DNA of 64,000 bases from Caulobacter sp. BK020 (lineage in GTDB: Bacteria > Pseudomonadota > Alphaproteobacteria > Caulobacterales > Caulobacteraceae). The DNA is taken from assembly GCF_004342605.1 (NCBI RefSeq), contig NZ_SLZL01000010.1, positions 62,001 through 126,000 on the forward strand, written 5' to 3'. The notes under the pieces were generated by a model. The model was not told the origin of the DNA. It saw only the letters and a program-made list of their open reading frames with translations, and did not search any database. How positions within the stretch are numbered: position 1 is the stretch's first letter; each line of letters begins with the position of its first letter. The position numbers and the translations under genes were made by a program. Of this stretch, positions 57,502 to 64,000 are shown in pieces.

Positions 57502-57531
57502 CCCGGGCTAGGCCTGGGAGACAGATCGCTC

Positions 57532-59229
57532 GTGCATGATGACCCACCGACGCCGCCCGCCGAACCGGGTCCCGGCCGCCCCTGGTGGAAGGACGCGGTC
57601 GTCTACCAGATCTATCCGCGCTCGTTCCTCGACACCAATGGCGATGGGATCGGCGACCTGCCGGGGATCACGGCGCGGCTGGACTATCTGAAGGACCTCG
57701 GCATCGACGTGGTGTGGCTCAGCCCGCACTTCGACAGCCCCAACGCCGACAACGGCTACGACATCCGCGACTACCGCAAGGTGATGGCCCAGTTCGGGAC
57801 CATGGCCGACTTCGACGCCATGCTGGCCGGGATGAAGGCGCGGGGCGTCCGGCTGATCATCGACCTGGTGGTCAACCACAGCAGCGACGAGCACGCCTGG
57901 TTCGTCGAGAGCCGGAAGGGCCCCGGCAACCCTTATCGCGACTACTACATCTGGCGCGACGGCAAGGCCGACGGCGGCCCGCCCAACAACTATCCGGCCT
58001 TCTTCGGCGGTTCGGCCTGGACCCTCGACCACGGCGAGGATCCCGACGGCGTCGGCCAGTACTATCTGCACTATTTCGCCGCCAAGCAGCCCGACCTGAA
58101 CTGGGAGAACCCCAAGGTCCGGGAGGAGGTCCACGACCTGATGCGGTTCTGGCTCGACAAGGGGGTGTCGGGCTTTCGGATGGACGTCATCCCGTTCATC
58201 TCCAAGCCCCCGGGGCTGCCCGACCTGACGCCGGAAGAGCTGCGCGCCCCGCAGTTCGTCTACGCCGCCGGCCCCCGGCTGCACGAGCACCTGCGCGAGA
58301 TGCGGCGCGAGGTGCTGGACCACTACGACACGATGACCGTCGGCGAGGCCTTCGGGATCCGGCCCGAACAGGCGCGCGACCTGATCGACAGCCGGCGGCG
58401 CGAGCTGGACCTGGTGTTCAATTTCGACATCGTGCGGATGGACATCGACGGCTGGCGCAAGACGACCTGGACCCTGCCGCGGCTGAAGGCGCTCTATACC
58501 GAGCTCGACCAGGCGGCCGGGCCGTTCGGCTGGAACACGGTGTTCCTGTCCAACCACGACAATCCGCGCTCGGTCTCGCATTTCGGCGACGACGATCCGG
58601 CCTGGGTCGAGCGGTCGGCCAAGGTCCTGAACACCCTGATCCTGACCCAGCGCGGCACGCCGTTCCTCTACCAGGGCGAGGAACTGGGCATGACCAACTA
58701 TCCGTTCCAGACCCTGGACGACTTCGACGACCTGGAGGTGGCCGGCCGCTGGCGCGACGTGCGCCACCGGGTGTCGGAGGCGGAATACCTGGCCAACGCC
58801 CGGGCCATGGGCCGCGACAACAGCCGCACGCCGATGCAATGGACGGACGGCCCGCACGGCGGCTTCACCACGGGCAAGCCCTGGCTGGCGGTCAATCCCA
58901 ACGCCGCGACCATCAACGCGGCGGACCAGGCCGCGCGGCCGGACTCGGTGCTGGCCCACACCCGCGCCCTGATCGCCTTCCGGCGAGGGTCGGCCGACCT
59001 GCGCGAGGGCGACTACCGCGACATCGACACCGACCACCCGCGGGTCTTCGCCTATCGCCGGGGCGAGCGGACCCTGGTGCTGCTGAACTTCGGCCGCGAG
59101 CCGGTGCGCTACGCCGTTCCCGGCGGCCTGCGGGTCGAGGGCCCGGCGTTCGGGAGGGCGCAGGTCGCCGACGGGGTCGTGACGCTGGACGGCTGGGACT
59201 TCGCGATCCTGGCGGTCAGCGAGCCTTAG
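57532..59229 (+). CDS. GH13 alpha-glucosidase / oligo-1,6-glucosidase type, 565 aa
   Basis: A TIM-barrel glycoside hydrolase. Conserved regions: 'VVYQIYPRSFLDTNGDGIGDLPGITARLDYL', 'DLVVNHSSDEH' (region I), 'GFRMDVIP' (region II, nucleophile Asp near residue 215), 'VGEAFG' (acid/base Glu) and 'FLSNHDNPRSVSHFGDDDP' (transition-state Asp). The C-terminal beta-sandwich completes it. Starts at GTG 57532 after GGGAG. Likely cytoplasmic or periplasmic maltodextrin hydrolysis; no signal peptide is visible. It is adjacent to a tRNA but otherwise isolated. Confidence 0.9.
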   Translation: MHDDPPTPPAEPGPGRPWWKDAVVYQIYPRSFLDTNGDGIGDLPGITARLDYLKDLGIDVVWLSPHFDSPNADNGYDIRDYRKVMAQFGTMADFDAMLAGMKARGVRLIIDLVVNHSSDEHAWFVESRKGPGNPYRDYYIWRDGKADGGPPNNYPAFFGGSAWTLDHGEDPDGVGQYYLHYFAAKQPDLNWENPKVREEVHDLMRFWLDKGVSGFRMDVIPFISKPPGLPDLTPEELRAPQFVYAAGPRLHEHLREMRREVLDHYDTMTVGEAFGIRPEQARDLIDSRRRELDLVFNFDIVRMDIDGWRKTTWTLPRLKALYTELDQAAGPFGWNTVFLSNHDNPRSVSHFGDDDPAWVERSAKVLNTLILTQRGTPFLYQGEELGMTNYPFQTLDDFDDLEVAGRWRDVRHRVSEAEYLANARAMGRDNSRTPMQWTDGPHGGFTTGKPWLAVNPNAATINAADQAARPDSVLAHTRALIAFRRGSADLREGDYRDIDTDHPRVFAYRRGERTLVLLNFGREPVRYAVPGGLRVEGPAFGRAQVADGVVTLDGWDFAILAVSEP

Positions 59230-59482
59230 GCCGCCAGAGCCAGCGCCCGAGCCAGAAGATTCCAAAGCCGATGGCGATCGGCACGCCGCCGATGACCAGG
59301 GCCAGCAGCAGCATGCCGCCCGTCTCGCCGCCGCTGCTTCCGGCCGTGGAGATGACGAAGATCAGCGAGCACAGGCCGCACAGAGCCATCATCAGCGCCC
59401 CCACCGTCATCAGCAGCGCCCCGAACAGCCTGGCCACCGGATCGGGCCGGTCTTGATCCGGACGGTCCTGCTCCGAACTCAT
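59216..59482 (-). CDS. Small membrane protein, 88 aa
   Basis: Two TM helices (about 22-45, LFGALLMTVGALMMALCGLCSLIFVIS, and 54-80, 'GGMLLLALVIGGVPIAIGFGIFWLGRWLW') after an acidic cytoplasmic N-terminus (SEQDRPDQDRPDP). GGGGAGG precedes the ATG at 59482. It overlaps the 3' end of the GH13 gene by 14 nt on the other strand and the stop of the radical SAM gene by 4 nt, so it may be expressed with it. Function unknown. Confidence 0.75.
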   Translation of the reverse strand: MSSEQDRPDQDRPDPVARLFGALLMTVGALMMALCGLCSLIFVISTAGSSGGETGGMLLLALVIGGVPIAIGFGIFWLGRWLWRPKAR

Positions 59483-60924
59483 ATCGCCCTCCCCTGCCCC
59501 CGCGCGAGCGCCCCAGCGCCCGCTGCGCCGGGGCGATAGAAGGTGTTGTAGGTGTCGAACGGAATGATCCGCCCGTCCGGCTCGACGAAGTGCACGCACG
59601 AGCGCTTCACCGTGCCGAGGTCGAAATTGTAGCGGTCCAGGAACTGCGAGACGACCACCCGGAAGGTGTGCTCGTAGGCCAGGCTCTGGGGCACGGCCGC
59701 CTCGGGCAGGCAGCAGAGCAGGGCCGCCAGCTTGTCGGAGGTGTCGGCCTGGGCGGTGGACAGCGACAGCAGGTCGAAGATCTTGCGCTGCAGTTCGGGA
59801 TAGGCCTCGAACGTCACCGTGCTGGGCGCGGCGGCGACGAACAGCTCGCGCGGCAGCAGGGCGGTCACCGGCGCCACGTCCTGGCCGTTGCGCAGGCCAT
59901 AGCCGATGCAGATCTGGTCGGGATTGCACGGCAGGGGGATCAGGTCCTCCAGGGCGAACACCCCCGCCTCGGCGATCCGGCGGCGCACTTCGGTCAAGAC
60001 GATGCGGTGGTCGCGGGCGTCGAAGCCGTCGTTGCGGCCGGCGTCCTGGATCGGCTGGAAGGTCACGCCGCGCACGCAGCGCCAGGTCAGGGCGAAGCGG
60101 ACGATATCGGCGATCTCGTCGTCGTTGACGCCCTTCTTCAGGGTCACGACCAGGGTGGTCGAGATATTGTTGCGCTCCAGCGCCTCCAGCGCCTGGGTGC
60201 GGACCTTGACTAGGTCGGCGCCGCGCAGCTGCATCAGGGCGTCGCGCCTGAGGCTGTCGAACTGCAGATAAACCTCGAACCTGGGCATGTAGGTCGCCAG
60301 GCGCTCGGCGAAGCCGGGCTCGCGGGCGATCCGCAGGCCGTTGGTGTTGATCATCAGGTGGCGGATCGGACGGGCCCGGGCGGCCGACAGGATCTCGAAG
60401 AATTGCGGATGCAGGGTGGGCTCGCCGCCGGACAGCTGCACCAGGTCGGGCTCGCCCTCGGAGGCGACGACGGCGTCCAGCATCCGCTCGACCTCGGCCA
60501 GGGGGCGATGGGCGTCCAGGCCGGTCGACGAGCCGGCGAAACAGACCGGGCAGCTGAGGTTGCAGGCCTCATTGATCTCCAGGATCGCCAGACAGGAGTG
60601 CTGCTCGTGGTCCGGGCACAGGCCGCAGTCGTAGGGACAGCCGTGGTCGGTGCGGGTCTGGACGGCCAGCGGCCGGTCGCCCGGCTTGAGCCAGTCCTTC
60701 TGGGCCTTCCAGTAGCCCAGGTCGTCGCTGATCAGGGTCTTCTGGACGCCATGCTCGCGACAGCGCTTCTGGTAATAGACCCGCTCGCCCTCGGCGATGA
60801 TCTTGGCCGGGACCAGCGTCAGGCAGGTCTCACACAGGCTGGTGGTCTGGCCCAGGAACAGGTAGGGCGCGATCTTCCGCGCGGCGCTCTCGTCGCCGAT
60901 CGGCGCGGTAATAGACCCATCCAT
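59479..60924 (-). CDS. Radical SAM protein of the MJ0619/tetraether-synthase-like family, 481 aa
   Basis: A radical SAM enzyme with multiple Cys motifs. N-terminal rubredoxin-like part: C31/C34 (LCETC) and C55 (KRCREHG); an extra cluster C96/C100/C103/C111 (HGCPYDCGLCPDHEQHSC); SAM-binding [4Fe-4S] site C121/C125/C128 (ACNLSCPVC), 'LSGGEPTLHPQF' and 'MINTNGLRI'; and a long C-terminal domain (residues 330-470). This arrangement matches the family of MJ0619 (dihydropterin methylase) and archaeal tetraether synthase (Tes). Its 5' 95 nt overlap the 3' end of the Lgt-like gene. Substrate unproven; likely a lipid chain or pterin modification. Confidence 0.85.
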   Translation of the reverse strand: MDGSITAPIGDESAARKIAPYLFLGQTTSLCETCLTLVPAKIIAEGERVYYQKRCREHGVQKTLISDDLGYWKAQKDWLKPGDRPLAVQTRTDHGCPYDCGLCPDHEQHSCLAILEINEACNLSCPVCFAGSSTGLDAHRPLAEVERMLDAVVASEGEPDLVQLSGGEPTLHPQFFEILSAARARPIRHLMINTNGLRIAREPGFAERLATYMPRFEVYLQFDSLRRDALMQLRGADLVKVRTQALEALERNNISTTLVVTLKKGVNDDEIADIVRFALTWRCVRGVTFQPIQDAGRNDGFDARDHRIVLTEVRRRIAEAGVFALEDLIPLPCNPDQICIGYGLRNGQDVAPVTALLPRELFVAAAPSTVTFEAYPELQRKIFDLLSLSTAQADTSDKLAALLCCLPEAAVPQSLAYEHTFRVVVSQFLDRYNFDLGTVKRSCVHFVEPDGRIIPFDTYNTFYRPGAAGAGALARGQGRAI

Positions 60925-61600
60925 AGATCACCAGCCCCAGGCAAAGCAGATGGAAGAGGTTAAACGGCCCGATCAACCGGGGATAGGGCTTTAGGAACTC
61001 CCAGCAGAACCGCTGCAGGCCGTACCAGCCGCACATGACATAGAAGCCGCGGCGCATCGCCCAGTCCTGCCGGCCCGCCAGGCCCGACAGGTAGACGGCC
61101 AGGAACAGGGCCATGCTGGCCGACTCGTAGAGCTGCACCGGATGGCGACCCACGCCGTCGCCCAGGTCCACCGCCCACGGCAGGCGAGTCGGCGCGCCAT
61201 AGGTGTCGTCCGGCAGGCCCGCGAAGAAACAGCCCAGCCGCCCGACCACCACGCCGAGGCTGAAGGAGCCGACGAAGATCCCGCCGGTCGAGCCCTTGAC
61301 GCCCCGCAGCGCCTTGTAGGCCTCGACGCCGGCGATCGCGCCGGCCAGGGCCCCGGCCACGCTGTGCGACAGGACGGGCGCGTGCTCGCGCAGGGAGTTG
61401 AAGGAGCCGGCCAGCCAGGCGCCGGGAATGGCCCCCAGGGCCAGGAACAGGAAGTAGCCGCCATCGACCCGCGCCGCCACCGGCCGGACCTGGTCCTTGA
61501 GCCGCCAGCGATAGACGACCACCGTCGAGGCGGTCCCCAGGCCCCAGGCCAGCAGGTCGAAGGGCAGGTGCGCCCAGGGGGCCGTCGCGACGGGGATCAT
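60830..61600 (-). CDS. Lgt-like prolipoprotein diacylglyceryl transferase homologue, 256 aa
   Basis: A polytopic protein related to Lgt. It has 7 TM helices, 'GRLGCFFAGLPDDTYG' (residues 120-135; Lgt signature GR.GNF.NGE.. with changes) and 'GRHPVQLYESASMALFLAVYL' (residues 151-171, with the H-P-x-Q-L-Y-E motif). The GRLGCF subgroup is distinct from true Lgt, which modifies lipoproteins. ATG 61600 begins MIPVATAPWAHLPFDLLAWG. The C-terminal tail (YYRADRRRERRAEDR...) is translated from DNA that also encodes the radical SAM N-terminus. Confidence 0.8.
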   Translation of the reverse strand: MIPVATAPWAHLPFDLLAWGLGTASTVVVYRWRLKDQVRPVAARVDGGYFLFLALGAIPGAWLAGSFNSLREHAPVLSHSVAGALAGAIAGVEAYKALRGVKGSTGGIFVGSFSLGVVVGRLGCFFAGLPDDTYGAPTRLPWAVDLGDGVGRHPVQLYESASMALFLAVYLSGLAGRQDWAMRRGFYVMCGWYGLQRFCWEFLKPYPRLIGPFNLFHLLCLGLVIYGWVYYRADRRRERRAEDRALPVPGPDHQPV

Positions 61601-61650
61601 CGGACCAAACAACCCCCATCGCGCGCCGCTTCGCAAGCCCGCCGGACGCG

Positions 61651-61680
61651 AAAAAGGGCGTCCGCCGAAGCGGACGCCCT
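61651..61680 (-). terminator. Rho-independent terminator of the alpha/beta hydrolase
   Basis: AGGGCGTCCGC, loop CGAA, GCGGACGCCCT (stem 61655-61665/61670-61680). On the minus strand the stem is followed by TTTTT, so it ends the leftward hydrolase transcript before it enters the Lgt-like gene. Confidence 0.8.
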
Positions 61681-61700
61681 CTTCGGGTTTCCGAAAGGTC

Positions 61701-62696
61701 CTAGGCCTTGATGAAGGCCAGCAGGTCCGGATTGATGATCTCCGGGTGGGTGGTGCACATGCCGTGCGGCAGGCCCGGATAGGTCTTCAGCGTGCCGTGC
61801 TTGAGCAGCTTGATGCCCAGCTTGGCCGAGTCCTCGATCGGCACGATCTGGTCGTCCTCGCCGTGCATCAGCAGCACCGGCACGTCGACCGACTTCAGGT
61901 CGTCGGTGAAGTCGGTTTCCGAGAAGGCCTTGATGCAGTCGTAGTGGGCCTTGGCGCCGCCCATCATGCCCTGGCGCCACCAGTTCTCGACCGTGGCCGG
62001 CGAGACCTTCGCGCCCGGACGGTTGTAGCCGTAGAACGGACCGGCCGCGACGTCGTGGAAGAACTGGGCGCGGTTGGCGTTCTGGGCGGCGCGGAAGCCG
62101 TCGAACACCTCGATCGGCAGGCCGCCCGGGTTCTTGTCGGACTTGACCATGATCGGCGGCACGGCGCCGATCAGCACCACCTTGGCCACCCGGCCCGGCT
62201 TGGCGCGGGCGGCGTAGTGGATGGCCTCGCCGCCGCCGGTGGAGTGGCCCACGTGCACGGCGTTCTTCAGGTCCAGGTGGTCGGTCAGGGCGATGACGTC
62301 GGCGGCGTAGGTGTCCATCTCGTTGCCGGTATCGGTCTGGGTCGACCGGCCGTGGCCGCGACGATCATGGGCGATGACCCGGAAGCCCTCGCCCAGGAAG
62401 AACATCATCTGGGCGTCCCAGTCGTCGGCGCTGAGCGGCCAGCCGTGGTGGAACACGATCGGCTGGGCGGTCTTGGGACCCCAGTCCTTGTAGAAGATCT
62501 GCACGCCGTCCTTGGTGGTGACGAAGCCGCTGCTCATTTTGGTGTCTCCTGGGGATTTGGACGAAGCCTGGGGCGTCGCCGCGGACGATGGGGCGGGCGC
62601 GAGGGACGGCAGGACCGCCACCAGGGCCAGGCTGAGGCCGCTGACGACGACGCCGCGCCGCGAGGCGCCGTCCGGGTCGTTGGAAGATGTGGTCAT
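61701..62696 (-). CDS. Alpha/beta hydrolase, chloroperoxidase-type, with Tat signal, 331 aa
   Basis: The core ([21 protein letters not shown] onward, residues 54-331) matches non-heme chloroperoxidase/arylesterase-type hydrolases: '[20 protein letters not shown]', nucleophile Ser in '[16 protein letters not shown]', Asp in '[12 protein letters not shown]', His in '[12 protein letters not shown]'. From the ATG at 62696 a twin-arginine signal precedes it ([30 protein letters not shown]). A second, internal start at 62537 has an AGGAG ribosome binding site and would give a cytosolic form. Substrate unknown. Confidence 0.85.
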   Translation of the reverse strand: MTTSSNDPDGASRRGVVVSGLSLALVAVLPSLAPAPSSAATPQASSKSPGDTKMSSGFVTTKDGVQIFYKDWGPKTAQPIVFHHGWPLSADDWDAQMMFFLGEGFRVIAHDRRGHGRSTQTDTGNEMDTYAADVIALTDHLDLKNAVHVGHSTGGGEAIHYAARAKPGRVAKVVLIGAVPPIMVKSDKNPGGLPIEVFDGFRAAQNANRAQFFHDVAAGPFYGYNRPGAKVSPATVENWWRQGMMGGAKAHYDCIKAFSETDFTDDLKSVDVPVLLMHGEDDQIVPIEDSAKLGIKLLKHGTLKTYPGLPHGMCTTHPEIINPDLLAFIKA

Positions 62697-62851
62697 GCCC
62701 CGCCCTCTCTGCCGGTCCGGCGGAATGGACCGCCAAGTTCGGGCCGGAGGCTAGGCCGTTCGCCGGCCCGGGGCTTGGACATGTCTGCCGTGACTTGAAG
62801 GTTCTGCGCGCCTGACAGCGTTGGCGCCCAGGTCGTGCGCGGCGGGCGAGA

Positions 62852-63568
62852 TCAGCCTTCCGGGCGGAAAAAGGTGTTGGCCGTCAGCCGGCCCATGCGG
62901 GGGTCGGCGCTGGCCGGGCGGTCGGCCAGCACGCCGGCGTGCAGCAGGTTGCTGGCGTAGACCACGATCCTGTTGAACCCCGGCGCCACCACGGCCGTCT
63001 GTTCGTAGTGGGCGTCGGAGGCCGTGATGTAGCCGCCCTGGCCGCCCGCGCCGTCGGCCAGCTCCTGGCGCACGGCCGCCAGATAGGCGGGACCGCGCGC
63101 GGGGTCGATCGCCTCGAACCCGGTGGCGCGGTGGCGATAGAAGGCCGTGCCGCCGTGCGGGGGGCCGCACAGATAATGCAGGATCGCCAGCTGCCCCGGC
63201 GCGGTGGTGTCGATGTGCGGCAGGCGCTGGGGCTGGGTCGCCTGGTCGGCCGGCAGGGTGGCCATCGACAGGGCGCAGGTGACGTGGGCGCGGCCGTCGA
63301 GCGGCGCGCCGAAGGTCGTCGCCAAATGCGGCCGCAGGGCGGAGATAAGCGCCTGGACATAGCCGGCCGGCGCGGGGGCCCGGACGCCGGGATAGAAGTT
63401 GGCGGCGGTCCGGACCGGCGCCAGCCTGGCCGTCTCGGCCGCGAACGCCACCAGGTCTTCCGCGCCCGTCAGCAGGCCGTCGATCACCAGCACGGGATGG
63501 CCTTCGCGGCCGATCCGCAGCGCCTCGACGCGCCGATCCGGACCTGGCGCGAAGGCGGGTCCGTTCAC
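62852..63568 (-). CDS. DUF6445-family protein, putative 2OG-Fe(II) oxygenase-like, 238 aa
   Basis: DUF6445 proteins occur beside tryptophan halogenases in Caulobacterales and sphingomonads. The sequence shows a cupin/2OG-type metal triad: H118-x-D120 (LPHIDTTAPGQLAIL), distal H210 (ASNLLHAG), and R226 (RMGRLTAN) in the place of the 2OG-binding Arg. 'HGGTAFYRHRATGFE' sits between. It starts at GTG 63568, overlapping the halogenase stop by 4 nt (GTGA), so the two are coupled. Whether it is an oxygenase has not been shown. Confidence 0.82.
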   Translation of the reverse strand: MNGPAFAPGPDRRVEALRIGREGHPVLVIDGLLTGAEDLVAFAAETARLAPVRTAANFYPGVRAPAPAGYVQALISALRPHLATTFGAPLDGRAHVTCALSMATLPADQATQPQRLPHIDTTAPGQLAILHYLCGPPHGGTAFYRHRATGFEAIDPARGPAYLAAVRQELADGAGGQGGYITASDAHYEQTAVVAPGFNRIVVYASNLLHAGVLADRPASADPRMGRLTANTFFRPEG

Positions 63569-63999
63569 CGCCGGGGCGCCTCGCCGGCCTCGGCCGTGGC
63601 CAGGCCGGGGGCCTGGGTCGAGAAGCCGCGCGTATAGATGTCGGTCAGCAGGGCGCGATGGTCGGGCAGGCTGGCGGCGGCGCGCAGGCCCGCTTCCCGC
63701 ACCCGCGCGAAGTCGGCCCGGGCCAGGTCGCCATGCACGTGGGCCGCCGGGTCGACGGTGGTCTCAAACCCCATGCCGTACAGAATGTACTGGTAATTGA
63801 AGTACTTGAAGCTCTCGTGCAGGTTCGGGAAGTCGAACACGTTGGGCGGCCGGTGCTTCCACATCGCCAGGTGGTCCAGCAGCGTCTCGGGGATCGAGGC
63901 CGGGTCGGCGTTGTCGGTCCAGAAGCGGTTGTCGGTGCGCTGGCTGAGGCAGTAGTGCAGCTTGATGAAGTCGATGGCCCGCAGGTAGCGGTCGGTCAT
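63565..63999 (-). CDS. Flavin-dependent tryptophan halogenase, C-terminal part (cut by window end)
   Basis: The visible 144 residues are the end of a FADH2-dependent tryptophan halogenase: 'RYLRAIDFIKLHYCLSQRTDNRFWTDN' (a hallmark segment of the family, with the conserved Lys-His-Tyr), 'SIPETLLDHLAMWKHRPPNVFDFPNLHESFKYFNYQYILYGMGFE'. The Met at 63999 is internal, not the true start; the FAD-binding half lies beyond the window. The halogenase overlaps the DUF6445 gene by 4 nt. It probably chlorinates a tryptophan-containing peptide or small molecule; the target is unknown. Confidence 0.88.
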   Translation of the reverse strand: MTDRYLRAIDFIKLHYCLSQRTDNRFWTDNADPASIPETLLDHLAMWKHRPPNVFDFPNLHESFKYFNYQYILYGMGFETTVDPAAHVHGDLARADFARVREAGLRAAASLPDHRALLTDIYTRGFSTQAPGLATAEAGEAPRR

Positions 64000-64000
64000 G

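Noticed and set aside
60830-60924. The radical SAM start being further downstream so that no gene overlap exists
   Set aside because: The conserved Cys pair (C31/C34) and the following conserved region lie next to the overlap and no other in-frame start codon is found before residue 147, so a shorter protein would lack the N-terminal Cys sites.

Overview
This is high-GC (roughly 68-70%), gene-dense DNA that looks like the chromosome of a Caulobacter-type alphaproteobacterium (Caulobacterales). The signs are two TonB-dependent receptors with N-terminal VVTAQKREQ-type plugs, a tryptophan halogenase plus DUF6445 pair, UbiA/UbiD, an EcfG-like promoter, and several intergenic palindrome families typical of these genomes. 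The genus is inferred, not proven. I see no rRNA, CRISPR array, prophage, insertion sequence or replication origin. There is one tRNA (Ser-CGA). No gene-free gap exceeds 300 bases; the longer gaps (100-270 b) are filled mainly by repeats, terminators and promoters.

Layout. 1-2.1 kb: end of a LysR regulator, a 41-aa membrane peptide, and SelO (protein AMPylase). 2.4-9.7 kb: a TonB receptor, an M28 membrane peptidase, an aldehyde dehydrogenase and a NUDIX hydrolase. 9.8-12.5 kb: a rightward run with a pteridine reductase (FolM/PTR1 type), FolB, a membrane protein and two tandem DUF4870 proteins, ending at a bidirectional terminator shared with ilvE. 13.5-16.3 kb: MarR regulator, OmpR-type response regulator and histidine kinase, with a palindromic repeat placed exactly over the kinase ribosome binding site. 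16.3-22.0 kb: a leftward series of two DGPF/YCII proteins, an ECF42-type sigma factor, a feruloyl-CoA-synthase-like ligase and a ThDP enzyme. Both DGPF genes have a TGTCGA-N17-CGTC promoter, as expected for autoregulation by ECF42. 22-28.9 kb: dihydroorotase, proline iminopeptidase, glycosyltransferase 9, YgfZ, Tag, glycerophosphodiesterase. 28.9-38.8 kb: O-antigen-type acyltransferase, epimerase, XRE regulator, RNase HII, two tandem Cys-cluster proteins, VOC protein, an ETF-beta-methylase-like enzyme, desaturase, a frameshifted LprI-like gene, UbiA, and an 82-aa gene behind an EcfG-like promoter and a strong leader hairpin. 38.9-48.6 kb: ABC exporter, DUF4153 protein, UbiD, MazEF, DUF817, HisI, membrane protein, LysE exporter, TetR. 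48.7-57.2 kb: methyltransferase, a PhoD phosphatase with a TonB receptor behind a Pho box, RluA-type pseudouridine synthase, a Gly/Tyr-rich exported protein, a metallo-beta-lactamase-fold protein that has lost most metal ligands, and a hotdog thioesterase. 57.3-64 kb: tRNA-Ser, GH13 glucosidase, a radical SAM protein whose gene overlaps an Lgt-like gene by 95 nt, a Tat-exported alpha/beta hydrolase, and DUF6445 plus the C-terminal part of a tryptophan halogenase cut by the window edge.

The observations most worth following are: (1) the overlapping Lgt-like/radical-SAM pair, a candidate lipid- or lipoprotein-modifying unit; (2) the ECF42/DGPF module with two matching promoters; (3) the Pho-box-controlled TonB receptor/PhoD pair; (4) the metal-ligand-depleted MBL-fold protein; and (5) four or more families of intergenic palindromes, some of which have been recruited into the 3' ends of genes (glycosyltransferase 9, TetR) or over a ribosome binding site (histidine kinase).
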